Positions 7,607 through 16,179 of a stretch of DNA of 33,129 bases are shown here, piece by piece; the stretch's first letter is position 1; each line of letters opens with the position of its first letter. The translations under genes and the position numbers were made by a program. This stretch comes from Gluconobacter vitians. Its GTDB lineage: Bacteria; Pseudomonadota; Alphaproteobacteria; Acetobacterales; Acetobacteraceae. The DNA is taken from contig NZ_JABCQG010000023.1 of assembly GCF_015244565.1 (NCBI RefSeq), positions 1 through 33,129 on the forward strand. Direction: 5' to 3'. Under the pieces are notes generated by a model. It ran no database searches, was not told where the DNA came from, and saw only the letters and a program-made list of their open reading frames with translations.

Positions 7607-9435
7607 GACACCACCACCGTGCGGAACATGCCCACCTCCATGTGGTAGAGCAGGTGGCAGTGATACGCCCACAGCCCGGGTTCGTCCGCCGTGACCAGGT
7701 AACTCAGCCGCTCACCCGGCTTGACGGTAATCGTGTGCTTGTAGGGTCGGCACTCGCCCTGCCCATTTTCCAGTTCACTCCACAACCCATGCAGGTGGAT
7801 CGGATGCTCCATCATCGTGTCGTTGATCAGGACGAAGCGCACCCGCTCGCCCAGGGTGAGACGAATGGGCTCCGCTTCCGAGAACTTCTTGCCGTCAAAC
7901 CCCCAGATGAAGCGTTCCATGTTGCCGGTCAGATGCAGGGTGATCTCGCGCGATGGCGGGCGCGGGTCCGCGCCCGGGATCGTCGCCCGCAGATCGGCAT
8001 ATGTCAGAACGCGGCGACCATTGTTCTCCAGCCCGTCGCCCGGTTCCGCCAGCCGGTTGATCGGCATCATGGCGACACTCTGCACCGCGACGCCGGGCTT
8101 CAGCTCTGTTTTATGCCGCGACGCAGCCGCCATGCCCGGCATATCCATCGCAGCGGCTCCGGGTCTGTTGGCCTCCTTCATGTCCATGTGATCCATGTCC
8201 ATGCCGCCGCTGGCAGGGGCTTCACCGGGCTTCCCCGGCGAACTCCCCATCTCCATGCCCGCCATGCCGCCCTTCATGTCCATATTCCCCATGCCCATGT
8301 CGGTCATGGTGCGCAGCGGGCGCGGGTCCATGGGCGGGACCGGACCGGCAAGGCCCGGACGGGTGGCGAGCGTGCCGCGTGCGTATCCGGTACGATCCTC
8401 AGCCTGGGCAAAGACCGTGTACGGTCCATCGGCGGTGGGCTCGACAATCACATCGTAGGTTTCCGCAGTTCCGATGCGGAATTCATCGACAGGGATGGGC
8501 TCCACGTCATTACCGTCGGCCTGAACGACGGTCATCGTCAGGCCGGGAATGCGCACGTCGAACAGCGTCATCGCCGATGCATTGATGAAGCGCAGGCGTA
8601 TGCGCTCGCCCGGTCGGAACAGGCCCGTCCAGTTTGCAGCAGGCGACTGGCCGTTGATCAGGTAGGTGTAGATGATGCCCGACACATCCAGAATGTCGGT
8701 CGGCGCCATGTTCATGGCACCCCATTGCAGGCGATCTCGGATCGTCGCACCCAGCCCCTGCCGATGTGCGTCACGGAAGAACGTGTCCACCGTACGCTGG
8801 CGGAAATTGTAGTAATCGCTCTGGAATTTGAGGTTGGAGACGATGTCCTCAGGATCGACGTCGGTCCAGTCGGACAGGACCATCACATAATCGCGGTCGA
8901 AATGCTGCGCGTAACCGTCTCTCGGGTCGATGATCAGAGCCCCATACAGGCCCGTCTGCTCCTGGAAGCCGGTATGGCTGTGATACCAGTAAGTGCCGCT
9001 CTGATGCAGCGGGAAGCGATAGGTGAACGTGTCACCCGGCGCGATCCCGCCAAAGCTCAGACCGGGCACGCCGTCCATGTCGGCCGGCACCCGGATTCCG
9101 TGCCAGTGGATCGAACTGGGCTCATCCAGCCGGTTGGTGACATTCAGTTCGACTGTGTCGCCCTGACGCCACCGCAGGATCGGCGCGGGCGTGGAGCCGT
9201 TCACACCCACCGCGTGCATGCGCGCACCGGTGATATTGACCGGCACAGAACCGACCGTAAGGTCGAAACGGGTGCCAGGCAGCGGGTCGGGCCGACCCGA
9301 CGCCGGTGTATAGACCGGAGCGTAGGCGCCCGCGCTGCGCTGCGGGACGGCCAGCGCCGCCCCCCACAGGCCCGTCCCGATGACGAAACGGCGGCGCGTG
9401 ATCGCGCCCCGTCCCGTAAGTGATCGTATTGACAT
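7603..9435 (-). CDS. copA: multicopper oxidase CopA (copper resistance)
   Basis: This 610-aa periplasmic multicopper oxidase has a twin-arginine signal (R-R-R-F-V-I-G-T at 14-21), so it is exported folded. All four copper-ligand motifs are present: H110-W-H112, H152-S-H154, H544-P-I-H547-L-H549 and H592-C593-H594...H598...M603, giving complete type 1, 2 and 3 centres. A Met/Asp/His-rich insertion at about 375-435 resembles the cuprous-copper-binding region of CopA/PcoA and CueO. The expected activity is oxidation of cuprous to the less toxic cupric ion in the periplasm using oxygen. Translation is coupled to copB by a 4-base overlap. It lies 76 bases after the Cys/His-rich gene, and no strong promoter is evident in that gap. 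Confidence 0.95.
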   Translation of the reverse strand: MSIRSLTGRGAITRRRFVIGTGLWGAALAVPQRSAGAYAPVYTPASGRPDPLPGTRFDLTVGSVPVNITGARMHAVGVNGSTPAPILRWRQGDTVELNVTNRLDEPSSIHWHGIRVPADMDGVPGLSFGGIAPGDTFTYRFPLHQSGTYWYHSHTGFQEQTGLYGALIIDPRDGYAQHFDRDYVMVLSDWTDVDPEDIVSNLKFQSDYYNFRQRTVDTFFRDAHRQGLGATIRDRLQWGAMNMAPTDILDVSGIIYTYLINGQSPAANWTGLFRPGERIRLRFINASAMTLFDVRIPGLTMTVVQADGNDVEPIPVDEFRIGTAETYDVIVEPTADGPYTVFAQAEDRTGYARGTLATRPGLAGPVPPMDPRPLRTMTDMGMGNMDMKGGMAGMEMGSSPGKPGEAPASGGMDMDHMDMKEANRPGAAAMDMPGMAAASRHKTELKPGVAVQSVAMMPINRLAEPGDGLENNGRRVLTYADLRATIPGADPRPPSREITLHLTGNMERFIWGFDGKKFSEAEPIRLTLGERVRFVLINDTMMEHPIHLHGLWSELENGQGECRPYKHTITVKPGERLSYLVTADEPGLWAYHCHLLYHMEVGMFRTVVVS

Positions 9436-9511
9436 GAATAATAGTCCGCAAAAGAGAGAAGGCGGAACCTGTCATAGGTCCATGACCAGCCCTGAAACTG
9501 TCAGAACAGAA

Positions 9512-9919
9512 TCAGGCCATCTGTCTGGGCGGCGGCAGGGCGGGCGCGAACGCACGGCCGACCATGCGATCCGAGCGAGACAGGCCGAAAGGCGCGGTAA
9601 CACCTGAGTAATCAAACGCCCTGGTCACGGAGGGCGGCATCAGCCAATTGGCGACGCAGGCACCCTGGGCGCAGCAATCGCCGCAATGATGACATGGATG
9701 ATGGTCGTGGCACGGTTCATGATTGCAATGTGCGGTCGTCGTATCCGCACGGGATGGCATCTGCATCCCTGGCATGTCGGCCATCGGCTGGGTAACCACA
9801 GCAACTGTAGAGGGCAACGTGGCGGCATGACCCGGCATGACGGATGCCAGCATCAGCCCCACCTGCAGAAGCAGGCAGGCCAGCAACCGTCCCAACCGTA
9901 TCGCGCCGATCTCTTGCAC
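9512..9919 (-). CDS. exported Cys/His/Met-rich small protein, DUF2946-like
   Basis: This 135-aa protein starts at a GTG two bases after the csoR stop codon, with GGGG just upstream inside csoR. A hydrophobic signal segment (about 9-33) ends near G-H-A-A. The centre carries M-x-x-M-P-G-M-Q-M followed by a dense Cys/His cluster, H-C-N-H-E-P-C-H-D-H-H, then C-H-H-C-G-D-C-C and one more Cys. This should bind several copper ions in the periplasm. Small proteins of this style occur in Cop clusters, where some (CopL-like, DUF2946) affect copper tolerance or regulation; the family link is tentative. A longer frame extends upstream into csoR but is composed of csoR codons in another frame, so the GTG is chosen. 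Confidence 0.65.
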   Translation of the reverse strand: MQEIGAIRLGRLLACLLLQVGLMLASVMPGHAATLPSTVAVVTQPMADMPGMQMPSRADTTTAHCNHEPCHDHHPCHHCGDCCAQGACVANWLMPPSVTRAFDYSGVTAPFGLSRSDRMVGRAFAPALPPPRQMA

Positions 9920-9921
9920 GT

Positions 9922-10194
9922 CTACCCCGTCATCTTGCTGACCGTTTCGATCAGTTCCCCGATTTTTTCCTGACGCTCCACCGGATCGCCGGATTCGATC
10001 GCCTCTACAACGCAGCCCGCGATATGTTCGCGCAGAACAAGCCCCTCGAGCCGATGCAACGCCGCCTTGGCGGCCCGAAGCTGAAGCAGAACATCCACGC
10101 AATAGCGGTCTTCGTCCACCATTTTCTGGATGCCACGCACCTGACCTTCGACCCGTTTCAGGCCCTGCGAAATCTTTACCCGTGACTGCCTCAT
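9922..10194 (-). CDS. csoR: CsoR-type copper-sensing repressor
   Basis: This 90-aa, all-helical CsoR/RcnR/FrmR-family regulator has the R-V-E-G-Q-V-R-G-I motif in helix 1. The ligand triad C32, H57 and C61 shows the exact C-x24-H-x3-C spacing of cuprous-copper-sensing CsoR, which separates it from nickel/cobalt RcnR and formaldehyde FrmR. In the family, copper binding releases the repressor from operators with G/C tracts. The ATG at 10194 matches the family start; codons further upstream run into the divergent ATPase gene. It heads the leftward copper run and is divergent from the ATPase, with a palindrome between them, so it probably controls both arms. Confidence 0.92.
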   Translation of the reverse strand: MRQSRVKISQGLKRVEGQVRGIQKMVDEDRYCVDVLLQLRAAKAALHRLEGLVLREHIAGCVVEAIESGDPVERQEKIGELIETVSKMTG

Positions 10195-10198
10195 TGCG

Positions 10199-10219
10199 CT
10201 ATACCCTACAGGGGCATAC
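10199..10219. promoter_or_regulatory. probable CsoR operator between csoR and the copper ATPase
   Basis: Within these bases TATACCC and GGGGCATA form an interrupted palindrome, with TAT-x-CCC paired to GGG-x-ATA across a five-base centre. A TTGAAG that could act as a -35 box for the rightward gene begins two bases later at 10221. C-tract/G-tract palindromes with AT-rich arms are the normal CsoR target. Its place, five bases from the csoR start codon, suits autoregulation plus control of the ATPase. Confidence 0.55.
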
Positions 10220-10285
10220 CTTGAAGTGCAAGCGATTATGGCATACTTCGACGCCGCGGCTGGCGGCCACAAGCAAGGGGGCTTC

Positions 10286-12664
10286 ATGACGAACGACAAT
10301 ACAGCAGCTTGCGCGTCCCATCTCCATGGAGAGGGTCCCACCCCGGCAGCGACCGGAGTTGACGCGCACCTGGTCAAGGATCCTGTGTGTGGCATGACGG
10401 TCGATCCCGCGACGGCGACGCATCATGCCGACCATGATGGCCGGACCTGGTATTTTTGCAGCGCGCACTGCCAGACAAAGTTCGAGGCCGCCCCCTGTCA
10501 TTACCTGCACAAGGCGGACACGACGCCCATCAAGCCTCAGCCCAGGCGGGCCGGGATGATCTGGACCTGCCCGATGCACCCCCAGATCCGACAGGATCAC
10601 CCCGGCTCCTGCCCCATCTGCGGCATGGCGCTGGAACCGGAGGAGCCATCCGACGCCGACATGCCCAACCCGGAACTCGTGGATTTCAGCCGGCGCCTAT
10701 GGGGAGCGAGCATATTGGCGGTCCCGCTCGTCGTCATCGCCATGGCGGCGGATATGGGAGGGCTGGCATTTTTCGATGGCGGCCTGACGAACTGGATTCA
10801 GTTGGCGCTTACGGCACCAATCGTGCTGTGGGCCGGCTGGCCGTTCCTCGAACGCGGCTGGATGTCTCTCCGCACCCGGCATCTGAACATGTTTACGTTG
10901 ATCATGCTGGGCGTCGGCGCGGGCTTTCTCTACAGCATCGCCGCGACAGTAGCCCCTGGCCTGTTCCCTGCTGCCTTCCGCATGCATGACGGGTCGGTCC
11001 CAGTCTATTACGAAGCCGCAGGTGTTATCGTGGTCCTGGTGTTGGCCGGGCAGGTCCTGGAACTGCGCGCCCGCGCCCGTACCAGTCGCGCCATTCGCGC
11101 CCTGCTGGATCTCGCACCGAAAATCGCACACCGGGTCGGCGCGCAGGATCGCGAGGACGACGTACCGCTGGCCCAGATCGTGCCCGGCAATCGGCTCCGC
11201 ATCCGGCCGGGGGAAAGCATCCCGGTGGACGGCACCGTCATGGACGGGCGCTCCAGCGTGGACGAAGCCATGCTGACAGGAGAGCCAGCACCTGTCGCCA
11301 AGGGCCCGGGTGACAAGGTGACGGGCGGAACCATCAACGGCACCGGCAGCCTGCTGATGACGGCCGAGGCCGTTGGCTCGGACACGATGCTGGCCCGAAT
11401 CGTCAGCATGGTGGCGGCTGCGCAGCGTACACGGGCACCGATCCAGGCGGTGGCGGACCGGGTCTCCGGCTGGTTCGTGCCGCTGGTCGTGCTTGTGTCC
11501 CTGCTGACCTTCGTCGTCTGGCTTCTGGTCGGTCCGCAACCGCGCTTCGGACACGCACTGCTGAACGCCATTGCGGTCCTGGTGATCGCCTGCCCGTGCG
11601 CGCTGGGCCTGGCCACTCCGATGTCGATCATGGTCGGCATGGGACGCGGGGCGCGAGCCGGCGTGCTGGTTCGCAACGCCGAAGCACTGCAGGCGCTGGA
11701 TACGGTCGATACGCTGGTGATCGACAAGACCGGCACCGTAACGGAAGGCAAGCCCCGGCTGATCGCGACCGAAACATCAGGTGCATGGGATTCCAGCATC
11801 GTCCTGCGGTTGGCGGCATCACTGGAAACGCAGTCCGAGCATCCGCTGGCCCAGGCGCTGGTCGCCGCGATGACGGCGCAGGGCCTTCAAGCCGCATCGG
11901 TCGGGGATTTCGCCTCTCAGACCGGCCTGGGCGTGACCGGCACCGTGGACGGGCATGCCGTCGTCGTCGGAAACCAGGCCCAGATGCGGCAGCAGGGCAT
12001 CGATGCGTCAGCATTGATCCCTGTCGCGGACAGCCACCGGGCGGAGGGCGCGGGCGTCATGTTCGTCGGCATCGACGGACAGGCCGCTGGGTTGCTGGTC
12101 GTGGCCGATCCGTTGAAGACCGACGCGAAGGAGACCATCGCGGCACTGCACGCAGTCGGCATGCGGATCGTGATGCTGACGGGCGACAACGCCCGGACTG
12201 CGGAAGTCGTCGCCCGTCAGGCGGGGATCGACGAGGTGCATGCCGACCTCAAGCCTGAGGACAAGGCCGCAATCATTCGTGACATGCAACACAAGGGAGC
12301 CCGTGTCGCCATGGCGGGCGACGGCGTCAACGACGCGCCGGCCCTGGCCACCGCCGATATCGGAATCGCCATGGGCACAGGCACCGATGTCGCGATCGAA
12401 AGTGCTGGGATGACACTGGCACAAGGCAGCCTCGCCGGACTGGTACGCGCCCGCCGCCTGGCACAGGCAACGATGCGCAACATCCGGCAGAATCTGGCAT
12501 TCTCCTTCCTGTTCAATGGGATCGGCATTCCACTTGCCGCAGGAGTCCTGTATCCCGTCTTTGGCCTTACGCTGTCGCCCATGTTCGCGGGAGGCGCGAT
12601 GGCCCTGTCATCCCTGGCCGTCGTGACAAACGCACTGCGGCTCAATGCCCTGAGACTTCGATAA
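10286..12664 (+). CDS. P1B-type copper-exporting ATPase with YHS and heavy-metal-binding N-terminal domains
   Basis: This 792-aa cytoplasmic-membrane ATPase should pump cuprous copper outwards. In place of the usual HMA domain, the N-terminus has a YHS-type domain (D32-P-V-C35-G-M, with further Cys at Y-F-C-S-A-H-C) and a short heavy-metal-binding motif C95-P-M-H98-P...C109-P-I-C112-G-M. The core is complete: T-G-E-P near 331-334 in the actuator domain, the transport motif C436-P-C438 in the membrane, the phosphorylated D480-K-T-G-T, S-E-H519-P in the nucleotide domain and G678-D-G-V-N-D. Hydrophobic segments fit eight membrane helices. The ATG at 10286 has AAGGGGG five bases upstream; a GTG at 10226 in the same frame overlaps the promoter. 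It is divergent from csoR across a candidate operator. CPC plus the neighbours makes copper or silver far likelier than zinc or cadmium. Confidence 0.93.
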   Translation: MTNDNTAACASHLHGEGPTPAATGVDAHLVKDPVCGMTVDPATATHHADHDGRTWYFCSAHCQTKFEAAPCHYLHKADTTPIKPQPRRAGMIWTCPMHPQIRQDHPGSCPICGMALEPEEPSDADMPNPELVDFSRRLWGASILAVPLVVIAMAADMGGLAFFDGGLTNWIQLALTAPIVLWAGWPFLERGWMSLRTRHLNMFTLIMLGVGAGFLYSIAATVAPGLFPAAFRMHDGSVPVYYEAAGVIVVLVLAGQVLELRARARTSRAIRALLDLAPKIAHRVGAQDREDDVPLAQIVPGNRLRIRPGESIPVDGTVMDGRSSVDEAMLTGEPAPVAKGPGDKVTGGTINGTGSLLMTAEAVGSDTMLARIVSMVAAAQRTRAPIQAVADRVSGWFVPLVVLVSLLTFVVWLLVGPQPRFGHALLNAIAVLVIACPCALGLATPMSIMVGMGRGARAGVLVRNAEALQALDTVDTLVIDKTGTVTEGKPRLIATETSGAWDSSIVLRLAASLETQSEHPLAQALVAAMTAQGLQAASVGDFASQTGLGVTGTVDGHAVVVGNQAQMRQQGIDASALIPVADSHRAEGAGVMFVGIDGQAAGLLVVADPLKTDAKETIAALHAVGMRIVMLTGDNARTAEVVARQAGIDEVHADLKPEDKAAIIRDMQHKGARVAMAGDGVNDAPALATADIGIAMGTGTDVAIESAGMTLAQGSLAGLVRARRLAQATMRNIRQNLAFSFLFNGIGIPLAAGVLYPVFGLTLSPMFAGGAMALSSLAVVTNALRLNALRLR

Positions 12665-12756
12665 AAGCAGATTGCCTATTTCGTTCGGAAGGCATGCCTA
12701 TCCGCGACAGGAACCCACACGAAGCGATGACCCGTTCATTACAAGAGCATAGATTT

Positions 12757-13237
12757 TCACGCAGGGATCAGCAGATGGGATATAGCTTGAATGGGTTTCA
12801 TACCCTGCCCAAAGCGCTCAATGGCCTTACGATCCTTCTCAAGCGCCCCGTAAGGCAGATACTGGACTTTCAGATCGGCAATCCTGCTGAAAGCCGGTCG
12901 CCGCAGTTGTTCCCGCACATCGGCTTCCCGCTTATCCGGCGCAACAAGGAACAGTCCCTCCAGGGCCTGCGCCTCTGACCCGAGAGCAAGATCCAGCATC
13001 CGCACGATGCCGGAATAGATGGTCGTTGAATGCTCAACCTCGAAGGCTGCCACAATCCTGTGGCTTTCCCGACCGAGCCACAGAACATCGATCAGGCGCA
13101 CGGATTCCGCTCCCTGCGTTTCCGTCGTGAACCCCGGCAACATCGACAGACAGCCATCTCCCAATTTACCGTCCTGCCATGGACGGCCACGATCATTGGC
13201 AGCAATCCAGACATCATACCCTAGGGAAAGTCCCAGA
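12757..13237 (-). pseudogene. C-terminal part of a PD-(D/E)XK-like nuclease gene, cut by IS
   Basis: A leftward frame is open from the edge of the IS5-family element to a TGA at 12757. It reads L-G-Y-D-V-W-I-A-A-N-D-R-G-R near its start, then R-L-I-D-V-L-W-L, A-A-F-E-V-E-H-S-T-T-I-Y-S-G and F-L-V-A-P-D-K-R. The I-D...F-E-V-E arrangement is the core of a PD-(D/E)XK-fold nuclease family that occurs in restriction/defence proteins; I recall the pattern but cannot name a family. There is no start codon with a ribosome site before the IS edge, so the 5' part is lost. An ATG-less downstream start would remove the first motif. It follows the ATPase gene on the opposite strand with 92 unremarkable bases between. 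Confidence 0.6.
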
Positions 13238-13238
13238 T

Positions 13239-14529
13239 GGAGGGATCGAAGAACCGTTAATTGATACGCTTGGCTGATGATTTCAGGCTTTTGGCGATTT
13301 GATTGACTACTTTTGGGTTCGTTTTCGGTCTGCGTTTTGAGCAGATCGGGGACTGCTCCCCGCTGGATTGCTATGCATTCGCGCTGATCCGCTCCAGGAA
13401 GAGGAAGCGGCGCATATTGTAGACGATATTGGCCAGGCCGATCCGCATGGTGGCCCGGGTGATACCGACAGTTCGGACGAACAGACCCATTTGCGATTTC
13501 TGATCGGCAAAGACGTGCTCAACACGGGATCGGATCACGGACTTTCCGGCATTCGATTTCTGGATATGCCGAGGCATAGGTTTGAGATGCGGCTTCTTCC
13601 TGTGAACCTTTGAGACAAAACCCTGCTTTTCCATGAAGTCTTCATTGGCTTTGGAGCGATAGGCGGTATCCGCCCAGACGCCTGAGGCCGTATTGGTTTT
13701 ATCCAGCAGCCCTTCTCTCAATCGCGCGCCATCATTGGCGGCGGCATCCGTCGTCTTCCATTTCCGGATGAACCGAAACTTCCGGTCGATGGAAATGTGG
13801 GATTTGTATCCAAAGAACGGGATGGCGAGATCACTCGACGGCATGGTTCCATCATCCTGCCGCTTCGCTTTCGTGAACTTCAGCGTCCAGCGCGCATGGC
13901 GATCCTTGTGGGACAATTTGGATGGCTTGTCCTGCCAGTCTTCAGGAATACGTCCTGCCCGGAGATCCGCTTTCTCAGCGTTGGTATTGCGCTGCTTCGG
14001 AGCCGCTACGAGCGTGGCATCCAGGATCTGGCCTGACATCGGCAGATAACCGGCGTTTCGCAGAGTTGCATCAAACCGGTCAAACAGTCTTTCAATGGCT
14101 CTCGCCTGTGTCAGGCGTTCACGGAACAGCCAGACTGTTTTGGCATCAGGCACCCGATCTGAAAGTCCCAGACCAAGAAAGCGCATAAAGGAGAGGCGGT
14201 CGTTGATCAGATATTCCGTCCGTTCATCAGACAGGTTGTTCAACGTCTGGATCACCAGGATCTTGAACATCAACACCGGATCGAACGGCGGTCGTCCGCC
14301 TTTGCTTCCATCTGAATAGGCCAGAGACTTCTCCAGATCAGGACGGAACACCTCAAAATCCACAGTCCGGGAAAACGCTTCGAGCTGATCGCCAAGCCCG
14401 CTTAACCGGGCCAACCGCTCTTCAACATCAAAGAAACCAGCCTGCTTCATAGCGCCATTCCCTCAGTCAGAACCAGACAAATGGAATCACAGAGACAGAC
14501 TCAAAACCAGAGGGTTTTTCGATCCCTCC
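13239..14529 (-). mobile_element. IS5-family insertion sequence, complete copy
   Basis: The element is about 1.29 kb with ends GGAGGGATCGAA. Read inwards, the two ends match in 16 of the first 17 bases, then diverge. It holds one intact transposase gene reading leftward. The edges are confirmed by the second copy entering at 32956 with the same end and nearly the same leader. The flanking bases (CAGAT on the left, ACGTT on the right) show no target duplication, and unrelated truncated genes lie on the two sides. This suggests recombination between copies after insertion. Confidence 0.88.
13371..14450 (-). CDS. IS5-family transposase
   Basis: This 359-aa DDE transposase has an N-terminal DUF772-type domain (G-G-R-P-P-F-D-P-V-L-M-F-K-I-L) followed by the DDE_1 core. 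The core has D-A-T-L-V-A-A-P with the first Asp, G-Y-K-S-H-I-S-I-D, then W-A-D-T-A-Y-R-S with the second Asp. The last is in R-S-R-V-E-H-V-F-A-D-Q-K, holding the final Glu. It ends with N-I-V-Y-N-M-R-R-F, usual for the family. The ATG at 14450 is about 80 bases inside the IS end. No frameshift or stop is present, so the enzyme should be functional. The same start (32 of the first codons visible, two differences) recurs at 33035. Confidence 0.93.
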   Translation of the reverse strand: MKQAGFFDVEERLARLSGLGDQLEAFSRTVDFEVFRPDLEKSLAYSDGSKGGRPPFDPVLMFKILVIQTLNNLSDERTEYLINDRLSFMRFLGLGLSDRVPDAKTVWLFRERLTQARAIERLFDRFDATLRNAGYLPMSGQILDATLVAAPKQRNTNAEKADLRAGRIPEDWQDKPSKLSHKDRHARWTLKFTKAKRQDDGTMPSSDLAIPFFGYKSHISIDRKFRFIRKWKTTDAAANDGARLREGLLDKTNTASGVWADTAYRSKANEDFMEKQGFVSKVHRKKPHLKPMPRHIQKSNAGKSVIRSRVEHVFADQKSQMGLFVRTVGITRATMRIGLANIVYNMRRFLFLERISANA

Positions 14530-14736
14530 ACGTTCACCGACAGCGGTCATGAGCAGTGGCGCTATGCGTTCACTAACGCCTCGTCTGACGCTGCCAATTT
14601 TATTCCGCTCTATGGCGATCTGCATCAGGGCACTCATGGCACGGAAAAGACGCTGACCGTGATCTTCAACGGCGATGTCGTCTGGCATCACACCATGAAT
14701 GCCTCCGCTGTCAAAACCGGCAGCGGGCTGTTCTGA
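14530..14736 (+). pseudogene. C-terminal fragment of an unknown gene, truncated by IS
   Basis: A frame open across the IS edge gives about 68 residues and a TGA at 14734-14736. It reads F-T-D-S-G-H-E-Q-W-R-Y-A-F-T-N-A, then I-P-L-Y-G-D-L-H-Q-G-T-H-G and V-I-F-N-G-D-V-V-W-H-H. It is rich in aromatics, Gly, Thr and His, which suggests a beta-rich and possibly exported protein, but I recognise no family. A stable hairpin follows 15 bases after the stop, as expected for a real gene end. The front of the gene is missing. Confidence 0.5.
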
Positions 14737-14750
14737 GGTTACAGGAGAAA

Positions 14751-14780
14751 GCCCCTCTGCTGTTGAAGGCAGAGGGGGGC
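14751..14780. terminator. hairpin between converging genes
   Basis: GCCCCTCTGC at 14751-14760 pairs with GCAGAGGGG plus GC at 14769-14780, around an eight-base loop and with one bulged G. It sits between the stop of the rightward fragment and the stop of the leftward operon. The T-run is weak on both sides, but the place suits a shared terminator. Confidence 0.55.
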
Positions 14781-14797
14781 GTTCAAGGAAAAGGCTG

Positions 14798-15460
14798 TCA
14801 GGTTTCCTTTTCCTGGTCCGCTGTAAAAACGCGGTCAGCCGTCATATTGCACCAGCCGGACATTCCGCTCAGCGGTTCCTCCTCTGGTGGCGGAGGAACA
14901 GCCAGGCTAGACATCGCAACCAGTCGGTTCACTGGAAGTCTGGCCAGCAGGACATCCAGCAGGGTTTCGGCAGAGGCGAACCGGGCTTGAGGCCCGGACC
15001 TAGTCATCAACGGAATGTTTTCCGGCACCAGCTCGATGGCGGATAGCTGCAGCCCGAAGTCAGCCACCCACGGGCAGAGTTGCCGAAGGCCTCTGTAGAG
15101 ACACAGATTAAACGGGGGCCGGTCATGAGGCCCACCCAGTATGCGCCTCAGAAAGCTCATGTGATAGCCTGCCAGAACCAGAGGCACCGGGCGTCCGACA
15201 GGCATCAGACTACGAAAGAGCCTGTCACTGATTGTCAGATGAGGACGGCCGTTCTCATCAAGACTTTCTTCGAGATGTCCCTGTCGGCAGGTGACGTCCG
15301 TGAGCCACGTCATCTCTGCGCCCTCCTCGAAGAAGCCTTCGCGAAAACACAGGGTGATGGAGGCGCCGTGATACGGCACCTCCCATGCTGCTGGTGTGAG
15401 ATCCACGAGACAGATCCGGCCCGCGGGCCAGCGCGGCAGCCGGATCGGACCCTGGGTCAT
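14798..15460 (-). CDS. hypothetical protein, last gene of a four-gene leftward unit
   Basis: This 220-aa protein has no recognised family. It is rich in Pro, Leu and Arg, with a run of Pro then Glu near the C-terminus (P-P-P-P-E-E-E), and appears soluble with no signal or membrane segment. Its ATG overlaps the stop of the preceding gene (ATGA), so the two are likely made together. Phrases such as R-I-C-L-V-D-L-T-P-A-A-W near residue 15 and L-V-L-A-G-Y-H-M-S-F around 95 may be core strands. The function is unknown; the coupling to a possible nuclease gene is the only clue. Confidence 0.6.
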   Translation of the reverse strand: MTQGPIRLPRWPAGRICLVDLTPAAWEVPYHGASITLCFREGFFEEGAEMTWLTDVTCRQGHLEESLDENGRPHLTISDRLFRSLMPVGRPVPLVLAGYHMSFLRRILGGPHDRPPFNLCLYRGLRQLCPWVADFGLQLSAIELVPENIPLMTRSGPQARFASAETLLDVLLARLPVNRLVAMSSLAVPPPPEEEPLSGMSGWCNMTADRVFTADQEKET

Positions 15461-16107
15461 GACCTGACTCCCGCGCGCAACTGCGCCACAAGAGCGAGGA
15501 AACGCTTCTGTAACTGCGCTGGCTCAAGAAGATCGTTGAGATACCAGATCTGGGGCGTAAGGCGCTGCTGCCGGTAGACTTCCAGACGCCTGTCGAACTG
15601 CGCCAGCAGATGCGCTTCCCAATCGTTTCGCACGACCCGGTCCGTACCGCAGCACCCCGCAACTTCGACATACCGAACCCGATCCTGCAACCGGATCCCG
15701 AGGTCGGAGAAGAAGAGTGCCGGTGCCGCGATCTGGATGCGGGGCTCGACGTCCAGTGTAATGTCGGAGGGGGTGATCGGACGCAGGGCTTCCCAGACGA
15801 TCCGCTCGGGTGTGGAGTTGAGCTGCGTCCCATCTTCGGCAATTTTCCCCCTTGTCGGCAGATCATGCCACTGCGCCATGGCCGCTTTGATGACTGCCGC
15901 CCAGGCCCAGGTTCCGCAGTCGCCAAGCCGGGTCAGGTGTTGCCCGGCCGGTGTCGGAATATAACGAAACAAGGAGCTGGGCGGCTGAGTGCGCAGACGC
16001 AGGCTCAGCTCGCGGTAAAGACGGAGGTCGTCTGGTGTCGGCTCGAAGAAAGAGCGCACGTGACGGGGCACGGTCGCCGCAGCGACCGGAGTTTTTGTGA
16101 GAAGCAT
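15457..16107 (-). CDS. hypothetical protein, possible PD-(D/E)XK nuclease
   Basis: This 216-aa protein is of no known family to me. The central part, however, resembles a PD-(D/E)XK fold: a helix with E101 and E106 (S-T-P-E-R-I-V-W-E-A-L), a strand with D135 (F-F-S-D-L-G-I-R-L) and a next strand with E148 (R-Y-V-E-V-A-G). A helix with Tyr/Arg and a final strand, P-Q-I-W-Y-L-N-D, follow. The usual Lys of the E-x-K motif is replaced by Ala, as in some variants, so activity is uncertain. Its stop overlaps the next gene's start by ATGA. The ATG at 16107 has a weak GGA nine bases upstream. A stable hairpin separates it from the gene before it. Confidence 0.6.
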   Translation of the reverse strand: MLLTKTPVAAATVPRHVRSFFEPTPDDLRLYRELSLRLRTQPPSSLFRYIPTPAGQHLTRLGDCGTWAWAAVIKAAMAQWHDLPTRGKIAEDGTQLNSTPERIVWEALRPITPSDITLDVEPRIQIAAPALFFSDLGIRLQDRVRYVEVAGCCGTDRVVRNDWEAHLLAQFDRRLEVYRQQRLTPQIWYLNDLLEPAQLQKRFLALVAQLRAGVRS

Positions 16108-16143
16108 GAAGCATCCAGATTTTTGTAGGGAGAAAATGAGAGG

Positions 16144-16167
16144 ACAGGCCGGAGCTGTCCGGCCTGT
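16144..16167 (-). terminator. perfect 10-bp hairpin, terminator or attenuator
   Basis: ACAGGCCGGA at 16144-16153 pairs perfectly with TCCGGCCTGT at 16158-16167 around a four-base loop. Read leftward, it is followed by CTCTCATTTTCT, a weak T-rich stretch. It lies in the 72-base gap inside the four-gene unit and could reduce read-through from the first two genes into the last two. Confidence 0.5.
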
Positions 16168-16179
16168 TCGTGTCAGGCG

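Noticed and set aside
7642-9423. 593-codon rightward frame opposite copA
   Set aside because: It is a high-GC antisense shadow of the multicopper oxidase; its His/Arg-rich product comes from copA codons.
13030-13264. Short rightward frames opposite the truncated nuclease gene
   Set aside because: The leftward frame carries recognisable motifs; these do not.
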